Part shown: piece after piece, positions 1 through 10,699 of the stretch
How the letters are laid out: each line of letters begins with the position of its first letter
Position numbering within the stretch: the first letter of the stretch is position 1
NCBI RefSeq assembly: GCF_000340215.1
Contig: NW_006921540.1
Location: forward strand, 366,377-430,376
Length of the DNA stretch: 64,000 nt
Direction: 5' to 3'
DNA from: Pseudocercospora fijiensis CIRAD86
Taxonomy: Eukaryota; Ascomycota; Dothideomycetes; Mycosphaerellales; Mycosphaerellaceae
Made by a program: the position numbers and the translations under genes
The notes under the pieces: generated by a model
What the model was told of the DNA's origin: nothing
The model's input: only the letters and a program-made list of their open reading frames with translations
The model's database searches: none

Positions 1-3000
1 ATTTAATTTATAGTTAAAGTAGAAATAGCTAAACGAGCTATCTAGCTTTAGTAACGACTAGAATCGAGGATCCGACTAGCTAGTACTAACTATAGCAACC
101 GTAGCCGCGGAGGAAACTAAGGCTCCTACTAAGACAACAATGCTAACAATAGGAATAGTAACGATCGTAGAAGAGGCCGTAGCCGGCGGCTATATAGAGG
201 AGGCCGCGATAGGGGCCGTAGAAGGGGCTCGTATCCCTATAATACTAACCGCTCGACTAATAATAGTAGCAATAATAGCTATAGCAACAATCTCCCGACC
301 GGATTGAAGTGCTTCAACTGTAATAGTACTAGCTATCTACTAGGCTAATGCGATAAACCTAAGAACTAGGCCCGAATCGACCGTACTACCGCTAAGCACC
401 GTAAGTACCTTTTAGCCGCTAATGCTACCCCTATCGGTCCTTCGAAAAAAGAGTAAGCGCCGCACTAACTATTAGCCTCGTACGGCGTAAGACTATCGAT
501 ATTGTACTAGCTATAATACGCTCCTACCTTGTATAGGATACGAAGGGCACTAGCTATTAAACTAAGGTTATACTAGATCTAGGAAATTCAGTTAGTGCCC
601 TTATTAGCTATCGCCTAGCTAAGTAATTAGACCTTCGACAACTGCCGAGGACTAACCTGCCAACCCTTGCTTAGTTTAATAACGCTCGGCACTTAACCTA
701 TAGGGCCTACTATATTCCTATAGCTCTAAAGGACGACCTCGGAAATAAACGCCTACTAGACTTTACTACCTACGTAGTAGATATAGACTACCTGTATAGG
801 GGAGCTACTATTGTTATTAGCAACCCTATTCTTAAGCACTATGCTATAGTTATAGACTTAGGCAGTTAATAATAGCGATTTAGGATCGCTAGGAGAGAGG
901 ACATTAAATATATCGATATTAGCGAGTATCCTAATAATATTAGGGTCCTGTTTATTAGCAACCTAACACCTGCCTTAGCTAATCCGATAGCTAATCTTCT
1001 CGGTAGAGATAACGATAAACCTGTGCCCCCTAATAGCATAGACCCTAATTAGCTTGCTCGTATACTAGAGCCTATTCGAGAGACCTATATTAATGTATTT
1101 AAACACTACTTAGCATCGATATTGCCTATATTTAAAGAGACGGATTATAAGATTAACATTATAGAGGGCAAGGAGGTTCCCTTTAGTCCCCTCTACAACC
1201 TTAGTAAACGAGAGCTTGCTATATTGCGTAAGTATCTAGAGGAGAACCTAGCTAATAGCCGGATACGATACAGTAATAGCCCTACTAGCGCCCCTATCCT
1301 ATTCGTACTAAAGAAGGATAGTAGCCTACGCCTATATGTTAATTATCGTAGGCTTAACGCTATTACTATTAAAGACCGCTATCTACTCCCGCTTATTAAT
1401 AAGACCCTCGACCGCCTTTCTAGTACCTACTACTATACTATATTAGACATTAAGGATGCGTACTATCGTATCTGTATTCGTAAGGGCGATAAATAGAAAA
1501 CAGCCTTCCGTACTCGTTATAGCTATTTCGAATACTTAGTTATGCTATTTAGCCTAGCTAATGCCCCTACAACATTCTAGTCCTATATTAATCGGGCCCT
1601 TTTAGGCCTATTAGACTATCTCTATATAGTTTACCTAGATAACATCCTAGTTTATATACATTTACCTAATATTGCAGAACACTAGGCTGTAGTACGTAAG
1701 GTCCTCGACCGCCTACGAGCCTATAGACTATATTGCAAGCCTTCTAAATGCACCTTCGCTACTAAGGAGGTAGCCTTCCTTAGTTTTATCGTATTAACTG
1801 ATAGTGTTAAGGCTAATCCTAACCGGATTAAAACAATTACTAAATAGCCTGTTCCTACGTCTATTAAGGAGCTTTAATCGTTCCTCGGCTTCGCTAATTT
1901 CTACCGCCGTTTTATTAAGGGCTATTCGAGGCATGTAATGCTATTAACTAAGCTCACTAAGACTAAGGCAAACCCTTCTAGAGAGTTTAGGTAGACTAAC
2001 AAAACACAAGCCGCTTTTAACGGTCTAAAGAAGCGATTTACCGAAGTCCCCTTATTATACTATTTCGTACTAAGCAAGCAGATCCGTATTAAGACTAACG
2101 CTTTACAGTTCGCTATATCGGCTATTATGTTACAGCAATTAGATAAGGACCATTACTAGTACCTAATTGCCTTCTTTTTACGAAAGATAATCGATATAGA
2201 GCGTCGCTACGAGACCTACGAGCAAGAGCTCCTAGCTATTATCGAGGCCTTTAAGTACTAGAGGCACTACCTCGATAGGGCCTAATATACAATATAGGTC
2301 TATACGGACTATAACAACCTCCGTAGCATTACTAAGGTTACTAGAGTTATAGGTCGATAGGCTAGATAAGCCGTCTACCTCGCTAGGTTTGATTTTAATA
2401 TATTATATCGGCTAGGCGTAAGTAACCCTACTAATAGCCTATCGAGGCGACCTAATTACGATAGCGGGACTTAGCAATCTATCAATTTATTGTTTCTAAC
2501 CCTATAGCATAAGATTGCTATAGCCCGTATTGTTAATAAGCAAGCGTAGGATAAGCGGCTTACCGGACTCCGCGACGGCTTAAAGTATATTAATACTCTT
2601 GCTATATTAATAGTACGTATTAAGGCAAGAGCTAAGGATACAGATAGGAGAAGTTATAATAACTCCCTAGTCGATATCGCTATATATAGTAATAGCGATT
2701 AAAGCACTAATATAGTTAATCCGGCTGCTAGTGCTATTAGATACATATAATACGTACCTCGTTTAATAGCGAGGGTACTATTAAATAACCTTACAAATAG
2801 GGATAGTTAATCGTTTATAGATAAGCTATTACGGGCTTAGCAGAGGGACGCCTTTACTACTAAACGTATCGACAAGCTTATAAGTAGGCGAACGACTCGA
2901 TCTAGTAAGAGTAACTAGTCGATCGATAACAAAGGTTATTTAAAGTTTAAGGGCAGATACTATGTCCCCGCTAAACATTCGATCCGACAAGAACTTCTTA

Positions 3001-3061
3001 AGCGATACTATAATAGTAAGCTTGCCGGTTACTATAGTATAGAGAGGTCGTACGAGCTACT
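1..3061 (+). pseudogene. RIP-inactivated gag-pol of chromovirus copy 1 (gag 3' end, protease, RT, RNase H, integrase zinc region)
   Basis: The first ~450 bases give the end of gag: an Arg/Gly/Asn-rich stretch and a CCHC zinc knuckle (CFNC...C near 310-352) whose His codon now reads Tyr. From ~573 follows an aspartic-protease-like stretch with LDLGNS. From ~1090 to ~1700 is a clear Ty3/gypsy reverse transcriptase; the longest open piece, 1122-1496, ends in LDIKDAYYRI. The catalytic YLDD is YLDN (near 1630) because GATGAC became GATAAC, a TpG to TpA change. RNase H follows (to ~2450), then a linker and the HHCC-type start of integrase, where hAT copy A interrupts. Nearly every stop is TAA or TAG at an expected Gln or Trp. 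Confidence 0.88.
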
Positions 3062-3069
3062 ATTGCGTA
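3062..3069. repeat. 8-bp target site duplication of hAT copy A (left)
   Basis: ATTGCGTA here matches ATCGCGTA at 24985-24992, one C/T transition apart. The uninterrupted site in chromovirus copy 2 (near 39492) reads through with a single copy, which confirms that this is the insertion point. Eight bases is the hallmark of hAT transposition. Confidence 0.88.
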
Positions 3070-3089
3070 TAGACCCCGCAGTAGTTCGG
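3070..3089 (+). repeat. Left terminal inverted repeat of hAT copy A
   Basis: Reads TAGACCCCGCAGTAGTTCGG. The right end at 24965-24984 is its reverse complement with one transition. Beyond these 20 bases both ends carry imperfect AGTTTGGTTT-like subterminal repeats, as is common for transposase binding sites in hAT elements. Confidence 0.88.
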
Positions 3090-3501
3090 GTTAGTTTGGT
3101 TTGGTTTACTAAGCCGAAACTCTAGTTTAGTTTAGGTTGGTTTGCTAAGCAACTATATAAGTAGCTGGTTCGAACTATATAATTTATCGGTTTTTAAGAA
3201 GTGTACGAATGTATACGTAGCTTCAAGCAAGCCCTTTATAAGACTTAGTAGTATAGCCGGTAGCGTAGCCGGCATTTTTAGTCCTTAGTACTTATAGAAT
3301 TTTCGAATCCTACTTAGGCTACGTAGTTGTATGAAGGTACTTATATAACCTCAAATCTATAGACAATTAGCTAAGGGTACTAACTAATTAAAAGTATATA
3401 TATATACATATAAGGCATTATAGTTTAGTTTGGAAACTATACTCCTTAGGTATAAATTTCATCCTTTCGTTTACGGTTCAATTCCCTAACTGCTTAGTAG
3501 A

Positions 3502-4041
3502 ATGTCTTTATCTAGATCTAGGCAGAACTTATCGATTTCCCTAGAAGTCCTCCTCCTTAAGAAGTTTATACACTTTCCTACCGAACTATTCGACAATATT
3601 AAGTACTAGGATAGCTCCTCCCTCGGTATCGGTATAGTATATAAAAGAGCTATAAGGCAGCTCTATAGAACGTTCTACTAGTTACTCGCTATACTAAGGC
3701 CGAATGCTAGTTCGTTCCTTAGAACTCTTAGTTATTTAGGAGATATAAAGGGTAGGGTAGGTAGTAACTTCGTATTATATAAGGAGGTAGAGGCTGCTAT
3801 AGAAGAGGCCTTTAACCTATAGAAGATAGTAAAAGATATAGAGGCAGCTATAGGTCTAGGTACCTAGTTGAATTTTTAGTAGGTAGAGTATAAGGATATT
3901 TAGAGGGAGTATTAGGTAGAGTTGCGAAGGCAGGTATATAATATACTCTAGAAAACAGGGATAGTGCCTATAACTATAACTATTAGGCTCTTTAACCTTC
4001 CTTATTTTTCCCTGTTTTCTTTTTATAAAAATCTAAACTAA
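3502..4041 (+). pseudogene. Unrecognised 179-codon ORF of the hAT element, copy A
   Basis: Starts with ATG (MSLSRSRQNLSI...) and keeps one frame for 179 codons to a TAA. All internal stops are TAG at positions where Gln or Trp is likely, so the frame was open before RIP. Copy B has the same frame and length at 28971-29510. The product is rich in Leu, Ile and charged residues, without a clear membrane segment, and ends in hydrophobic/Phe-rich sequence. If the last TAA is a mutated Gln codon, the frame would continue into a minisatellite that reads SVAG repeats. I do not recognise the family. It is the only cargo gene of the element on the plus strand. Confidence 0.55.
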
Positions 4042-4365
4042 TACAAATCAACCGGAATGTCTATCTTCTTTTAGTTCTTTAAAAAACCTAGCAGCGTAGC
4101 TAGTAGCGTAGCCGGCAGCGTAGCCGGCAGCGTAGCCGGCCTTTTTACTCCTTAGTACTAACGGGATTTTAGGAGACTTCTATTCCGTACGGCTAATAAA
4201 GTATACTATACTATATACATATACTTAGAGAGTATTTAGAGCGCGATATACAGCGCCGTATAATAGCGGCTTATTTCGTATATAGAAAAGCTTACAGATA
4301 ACACTACGAATATCCTTTCTACTAGAACATCTATCCTACCTAGTACCGTCTCGAATATAGACATT

Positions 4366-5041
4366 CTAGCCTTTTAGAATCTGATCGAGTGCTTTAAAAT
4401 CCTTGTCTATAATCGTTATACGCTTCGCGTAGATAGCTATAAGGTTGACCGCTAAAATAGTATTAGTATAGTCCGAAAAGAGGTAGAAGAGAAACATATA
4501 TTCGAAGATACGAACTAGGTAGGCTTCTATAGCCTCTTAAAGGGCGCCTATCGCGGAGGCTTAGAAGCGAAGGTCCGTTCTATAATCCTAGGCAATTTCG
4601 CGAATAAGTCGTTAGAAAGGAGCTTTACGGATTAGGAGCTAAGAACTCTTCTTATACTACCGAATCTTACGGAGGGCTACGGCTAAAGAAGGATTAGTAA
4701 AAAGACAGTAAGAATGCCGCATACGCTGCCGGCTACGCTACCGGCTACGCTACCGGCTATAAATAGGACTTACTTCCTAAGCGCTATCGACGCTTCGTAC
4801 GATTGCTACTAGTAGTAGAAGCGCTAGTTGTCGTCTTACGTAGAGCCTTGCCCGCCGTTGTCTTACGCGGAGCCTTACTCGCTACGCCCTTTCTAGTACC
4901 GGAGCTAGCGGTAGTAGTAGCAGCCCTCTTACGTTAATATACTGTACTCGTTCTACTATTTCCGGTCTTATTACGACCCGTAGAAGTACTAGGTCCCTTC
5001 TTACGAGGCGTCGTAACTTAGTTAAGTAGACTCGCTATTAT
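4366..5041 (-). pseudogene. Histone H3-like gene 1 (with canonical-type tail) carried by hAT copy A
   Basis: Three exons: 5041-4774, 4682-4500 and 4451-4366, total 537 nt, 178 aa. Intron 1 (GTAAGT...TACTAAT...TTTAG, 91 bp) joins RRQRLG to TVALRKIRQYK, matching the H3 alpha-N start. Intron 2 (48 bp) joins FE to SVNLIAIYAKRITI; its donor reads ATATGT, explained by RIP of GTATGT. The fold holds PF*RLIREIA*D, TDLRF*ASA and AL*EAIEAYLV, the stops lying exactly at conserved H3 Gln positions. The tail aligns without gaps to H3 residues 8-28: RKGVASKAPRK then KALRK, so Lys equivalents of K9, K14, K18, K23 and K27 are present, after a ~45-residue extra N-terminal part. Loop 1 has no insertion, so it looks H3-like rather than typical CENP-A. 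The start codon is mutated (ATA). Dead in this copy. Confidence 0.87.
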
Positions 5042-5250
5042 AAAAGTCGTCGAATTGAGGAAAAAAGTGCGTTACGAAGGTATACGAAGGCACGCGCGGA
5101 GCGAGGGTATTACGGAGGTAGTAGATATAGAGCGTAGAGGTATAGGTATCGATACGAAGGTTGAATATAGCGGTAGTATCGCGGTATCGCTAGGCAATAG
5201 AGTAAGCTTCGCGTAAGCCTATATTATAGTAACGTTAGAGTAAGGAAAGA

Positions 5251-5302
5251 AGGCAGGTACGGCTAAAAAAGGTAGGTACGGCTAAAAAAGGCAGGTACGG
5301 GA
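5251..5302. repeat. Short tandem repeat upstream of H3-like gene 1
   Basis: Three near copies of a 17-18-bp unit (GGCAGGTACGGCTAAAAAA) stand in a row, about 210 bp upstream of the H3-like gene start. The same array is in copy B near 30708-30760. It may belong to the promoter region of that gene; no function is evident. Confidence 0.6.
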
Positions 5303-5619
5303 GACTTTGAAATATAGCCGGCATATATAGCCGGTATAGTAATAGGCGAAAGCCTCCTTTTAATAAATAGCCGGCGTAATAATAGTATCTTACTATAGTA
5401 TAGATATTCTTTAGTAATGCCTTTACTAGCTATAGTAATCTTATAAGTAACCTAGGCCTATTACTAGTAAATATAAGAAATATTAGGTAGGCTATACTAA
5501 ACAAGCTAGTTATTTAGTAGGAAAAGGCCTACTACCGTCTCTATATGCCGGCTACGAGTGCCGGCTATCGCTCTAAATTTAACTCCGCCCTATCTCGGAG
5601 GCTAAGGTACCGAGCGGAA

Positions 5620-6235
5620 ACCCTATAGCTTATATTTACTCGGTTGTCGCGGAGCGCTTATAGGTAAGGTATTAGAAAAGAGTATAAAAAGTACGAGAAG
5701 AGTATCCTAGGATATAGGTCGTAAGTAAATAAGAGTAGTACGCCTAGTTATTTATATAGTACGTTACTCTATACGACTAAGAGCCTATATTATCTTATAC
5801 TTCGCTTATAAGACCTCGACTCTACTAGTATACTATCGATCTCTTCCTCGGTCGCTAATACGCTATCTTAATTCTTCTTCGAGTTGCCGGACTTAGTATG
5901 TATCTATAGCTATATAATAGCGCTACGTATTATAGAGAATTTCTCGTTAAAGTTTCTCTCTCGTAGGCTTACTATCTACCTCGTAGTATAGAGGATTAAA
6001 GTGCTAATGCTAAAGAATCTCCTTATAGTTAGGATACTAGGGCTCCTTAGGACCTTTGTATTTTAGGTCTAAATAGAGACGTATTATAAACGTTCTATCG
6101 CCCTTTCGCTTACTACCCGCTAGGTCGCGATATACGAAGAAACTAATCTAAATATAGCTCGTCTCTATAATAGCCGGGTAAATATAGAGCGCTAGGTTTC
6201 TACTTCGTACCTTAGATTTAGGGACGGCGCGGAGA
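5620..6235 (-). pseudogene. Unrecognised minus-strand ORF between the two H3-like genes, copy A
   Basis: A frame broken only by RIP-type stops runs through this stretch. It contains a readable segment beginning LRAVPKSKVRSRNLALYIYP, then FFVYRDLAGSKRKGDRTFII, a Tyr/Lys-rich part and a charged C-terminal stretch rich in Arg and Glu. A GCCGGC minisatellite (6245-6273) precedes it and another (5545-5575) follows it, so these edges may be introns. The exon limits are uncertain, and it could even be a 3' part of the second H3-like gene joined by splicing. A faint resemblance to fungal FluG/DUF3435-type sequences came to mind but is not strong enough to call. Confidence 0.4.
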
Positions 6236-6306
6236 TAAAATTAGAAATATAGCCGGCACCTATAGCCGGCAAAAGGATACGAAAATAGGCCTCCTTTTAG
6301 GTTAAT

Positions 6307-6972
6307 CTAACGACTAAATACAATTTCCAACTAATCCGCTATAAACCGACGCCGAATTTTAGCTAGAAGCTATATATCTTTATTTTAAAGAGTAACCCGC
6401 TTCGTATAGATAGTAAGGAGGTTTAAAAGCTTAAGCTCGGTTACGAGAAATGCCTCCGTAGCTTCCTAAAGAGCACTAATCGCCTTAGCCGTAAATCGTA
6501 TACTAGACCGAAAATCTAATATAATTTCTCGGACGAGTCGCTAGAAGGGAGTCTTAGGGATTAAAAGCTCGGTTCCTCTTTTGTTTTAAAAAAGCCGGAT
6601 CTAGCGAAGGGTAATAGTATCTAGTTTAAAGCGCCGCTTCTTTATTATCGAGTCCTACCTTATTCCCTTTCTTTTAATAGAAAGATAACTTTTCTTCGCG
6701 ATAGTCTTCGTCCGCCTACTCTTTTTAGCCTTCTCCTATCTACCTATAGCCTTCTTATTTTTCGGTACTATTTTCCGAGGAACCCCCTTCCTTCGTATAT
6801 ACTACGGAGAGCCTTACTCTTCCGATATCTCGTTCTCGCTATAGTCTCCCTATACTTAGCTTACTTTACCCTTACCCTTTAGCCTCTAAAGATATTTATC
6901 TACGCGTTTAGGCGACGAGGGTATATCGGTAGGACCTAGAAAATTAATAAGTATATAATCGTAAGGAGATAT
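6307..6972 (-). pseudogene. Histone H3-like gene 2 (divergent) carried by hAT copy A
   Basis: A single 666-nt frame (222 codons with stop) from a start mutated to ATA here but intact ATG in copy B (32429). The first ~110 residues are a basic tail with SPYDYILINFLGP, SSPKRVDKYL and Lys/Arg-rich clusters, unlike the canonical tail. The C-terminal half is an H3 histone fold: TITLR*IRLF, GTELLIPKTPF*RLVREI, DFRSSIRFTAKAISAL*EATEAFLV, then IYTKRVTL*NKDI*LL. Stops at PF*RL, AL*EA and DI*L again fall on the conserved Gln residues. It is clearly different from H3-like gene 1, so the element carries two paralogues. Loop 1 shows no CENP-A-type insertion. Dead through RIP stops. Confidence 0.84.
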
Positions 6973-7283
6973 TAATGCTTCTTACCTTTTAGAATAAATA
7001 GTCTTCTATTAAACCGCCTTATTAGGTTATCGTTAGATTCGAATAAAGGATAGTAGCTTAAAGAAGGGGAGGCAGCCGGCTTAGGAAGGCCCGAAGAGCC
7101 GAATCCTTAAGGTATATTTGTCTTTAAGAATATAGGGAAAGGGAAGAAGGAGAGGAAGAGCGAATAGAGAATTAGAAATAGTCCGTAGATAAGCGGGGTC
7201 GGTTACTATAGCAACTAGTCTATTTAGGTCCTAGGAATTCGAAACATATTTCGGATATATACCGGCTATATATACCGGCTATA

Positions 7284-10200
7284 TTACCTTATACGTAAAC
7301 GCTTCGTCTCCTTAAAGCTACTCTAAGCCTATATACGTTTCTACTTCTCGACCCGGTATCGCCTTCTACCTCCGCCCTCCTCCTCTTCGTTATCGCTAAT
7401 TAGGGTTTCGCTTAGACTAAATTTCGCATTCTCTTCGCGCTCCTAGGTTTCTTCGATCTTAAGGTTTTCTAACTCCTCGATTAACTCCTTTAGTATAATC
7501 TTTAGTAACCTACCTTAGCGATTCTAGTAGAGGAGATAGTATCGGAATACTATAATAGATTCGAAGGTAGTAGGCGAGTATATTCGATTAAAGCGGCCCT
7601 AGTAACGAGCGATACTAAAAGACCTCTTATAGCCTATACCTATACTTAGGATAGCGAGGACGTCCCGAGCGACCGACGCTATCGTTAGAAACTTAGGCTC
7701 TAACCGCTGCTATATAGCGAGAATATCGTCTCCGAATTCGTCTAGAAGACCGGTAAGATCTAGAGATTATTAGCCCTCTTTCCGAGCCTACGGGTTTATA
7801 CTTACTCGCGCGCCGATAGAGATCGAACTCTTCTTTATTTACTTTAGTAGTTGCTTCCTCTTCTGCCTCTACTTCCTACCTACGAAATAGGTATAATATC
7901 GGAGCCTTCTAAACCTTCTTTTTCTTTATAGGAGCTGTATTTAGACTAGTTTCTTTCCGACGCTCGTAGAACATCTTTTCTATAATAGTCTAGTAATGCT
8001 TCGGCTATACCTCGTCCGCCTTCTATTCCGGCCTCTACTAGTATATATCCTTTTCTACCGGGTTAAGTAAGTACGTAACGCTATAGATATCCCCGAACGA
8101 GTTAAAGGTAGTACTATAATATTTATATAACTCAGTATAGGAAGTATCTATAGCTTTCGTTATAGCTACTTTCTAGGGAACGCTCTTCTTAGCTAGCTTA
8201 GCTACGGTTTCCTCGAGCTCGTTAAAGAGCTAGTTATAGTACGTAAAGATAAGGTAGATCGTCGGTCCTCGGGTTCTTCTAATCGTAGTAGTAACCTTCG
8301 CGTAATACTTACTAATATCGACGAGATACTCTACTTAGCGCTATTCGGCGGCGGTAAGGCCGAGCTACTTAATACCCTCGGAACTCTAATAGATCTCGAG
8401 AGCGGTACGTAAAGTATATCCCCTCGTAACTATATAGAAAGTCGAATCGAACCGGGTTTTAACGTCTTAGGTAAAACGGAGTAGGCGCTAAGGAGGCCGC
8501 TTTTGCTATCGCTTATTCTATGCGATATTCTAGGTATCGGTTTTAGGGCGCTCGATTAGGTTCTTTTAAATAGCCTCGAATCGGTTATATCTCTATAAGC
8601 TCGAGTTCGTATATATTGCTAGACGACGAAGCTAGAGAAAAAGAGTTAGAACTATACTAGGTTGCCGGCTATAGGTACCGGCTACGGACAAAAGTTATAC
8701 CTTATATAAAACGAGAGCGAGGCTCTCTACCTTATCCTATCTTATTGCTATAATAAGTTTCTCGACTTTCGACTTTGCTTTATCCTTATCTAGGATCTTC
8801 TATTAGTCGTCGTTTAATAGTGCAATTTTAAGCGTCTTAAAGAGGGCTCGGATCGCGATTTAAACTATATAAGCGAGGTAGGGAAACTTCTATAGAGATA
8901 TAACTAGCAACGACGTCGGCTCCGATTCGTTAGGGCTAGGGCTATTAATAGGCTCCTCTTTATCGTTATTATCGTGCGTATTATCGTACGTATCCGGAAT
9001 CGTAGCGAGCTTAATATTCGGAAGATTAAGCTAGATTATAGACCTTATAATCTCCTCTACGTACTCGACCCTATCGATACAATTAGTAATTTTAAAGATA
9101 TATACGAGTGAATTGTATATACAACGCCTTATATAATGTTCGATTATTACTAGCGTTGTCCGTAGTAATCGAGATTAGTTTCGTTATTACGCTAACCCTA
9201 TCTATTGCTATATAGACAAGCTTCGCTATATCCTTACTAGTATAGGAACCTAGAATTTTAGGGAATCCGATTATAAGTTCCTAGAGTTTCTAATCCGAAT
9301 TAATAAAGTATAGTATAATCGAGAGGAAGGAGGCTCTTATAGTCCGGCTTAACTAGCTATCGATAGTAATAGCTACTCGGCGAGTATTACGGAGGATCTC
9401 CCGAATGTCGTCTAACGTAGCCTCTTTATTCTTTTCGAATATAATACGCTAGGTTATCGCGCCGAGAAATAGGGGAGGGTAGTTTGTTACTTGTAAGATA
9501 TAGGTATGTCTTCTATATAGACTCCCTTTCGTAGAAGTCTTCCGGAAGACCGTTTATAGCTAGCATTTCGTTTACTAGTTGCTTAAAGTCTTCGGGGGAG
9601 AAATCGGTAGCCTTTAATCCTAGAGCTTCCTTAAGCGTAGCCTATAATAATTAGCTAGACCTCTACGGTTGATTTAAGAAGCCGGAATCTATAGCCGGAA
9701 TCTATAGCCGGAATCTGTAGCCGGTAGCTATAGCCGGCAGCTATAGCCGGTAGCTATAGCCGGCATTTTAGAAGACGTACCTCTTTCTAGAACGCTATAT
9801 CTATATTAACTCTCCTCTCTCCTTAAGATTCCCGATACCGTTTAGAATAGAGATAGTTCGTAGGCGATAAGTTCCTATCCCCTAGTTTCGGATATTTTAA
9901 GATTAAACCGTAGAAGTTACAGACAATTACTAGTTAACCTTTAAGTCGAGAAGTCGTATAACGGTATAATGCCCCCTCTATAAAGAACTTCTAGAATATA
10001 TCCGTTCGCTCCTTACTCCCCTATCGTATCGAGTACTTCCGGAGTTTATACTCCTTCGAACGTAAGTATAAAGGGAACTATATCTTATAGACCTATTAAT
10101 TAAACTGCTCTATATACTCGGGTTTCTAAAGATACGCCTAGCTAGCCTTTTCGAAGATTTCCGGGTTAATACTCGATGTTCTTATATCTCCGAACAACCT

Positions 10201-10431
10201 TCTACTTAGACTCCGTAAAGGTAAGGACTAGGTAGTAGTACCCTATAATGAATTCCTACTACTAGGATTCGGAGAGGATAAATCTAGCCCTAATCGTCGT
10301 TTAGGACTCGATAGGCTCGAAGGTAAGTATACGACCTCCTCTCGACGTTGTCGCAATCTCGCTCGTATACTAGACTGTTTCGACTGTCGTCTCGTTATTA
10401 CCCTTCCTAGTATAGCGCCTAGTATATACAT
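7284..10431 (-). pseudogene. hAT-family transposase, copy A
   Basis: The frame starts at ATG 10431 (MYILGAILG) with a basic Arg-rich N-terminus, and a Glu/Phe-rich region follows. The DDE core shows AITIDSQLSRTIRASFLSI, then HS-like TSKDIAKLV and ITTDNASNNRTLYKAL (9121-9420), then FPYLAYIVQIAI, the RIP form of the CLAHVIQLA block (near 8880). A 69-bp intron (8632-8700) with a GCCGGC minisatellite joins LVLYK to LRRLAIYTNSSLQR; next comes DVKTRFDSTF. The hATC dimerisation region is FLTIASVARDVLAI and YKRSFSIAR (about 7520-7720). The C-terminus is a Glu-rich tail to TAA at 7284. At least one other frame change (near 9480) suggests a further intron or indel. Trp and Gln codons are now stops. The family fits the 8-bp target duplication. 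Confidence 0.87.
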
Positions 10432-10552
10432 AATGTCGGTCGGTATGTTTTAAGGTTTCGTACGGTAAGGTAAGGACTTAGGAGTAGTAGATATATACTA
10501 GTAGCTATAGGGAAACACCCTTTCTTTTATAGTATCGTATCGTTAGGAATAG

Positions 10553-10690
10553 CTAGGCAGTAAATAGCTAGCTACCTTTTTTTTTGTTTCCTAGCTACCT
10601 AACTACTAGATTTTTTTTCCTAGCTACTCTAGCTAGCCTAACTACTAGAATTTCTTTCCTAGCTACCCTAACTACCTAAATTTTGCCTTC
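10553..10690. repeat. Tandem CTAGCTACC / T-run repeat inside hAT copy A
   Basis: Three imperfect units of a 35-45-bp sequence made of CTAGCTACCTAACTACTAGA followed by a T-run. The same array is in copy B at 36003-36140. It lies just 5' of the transposase start (minus strand), between two minus-strand genes, so it could hold promoter or terminator signals. Confidence 0.6.
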
Positions 10691-10699
10691 TATACGGCG

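Noticed and set aside
3414..3490. tRNA-like A and B boxes (TAGTTTAGTTTGG ... GGTTCAATTCC) near the left end of the hAT element
   Set aside because: No acceptor, anticodon or T-stem pairing can be formed; probably chance or a very old tRNA-derived fragment.
9680..9770. Regular GCCGG-AATCTATA arrays as a possible CRISPR array
   Set aside because: Units are 14-20 bp without unique spacers and the organism is a fungus; they are minisatellites.
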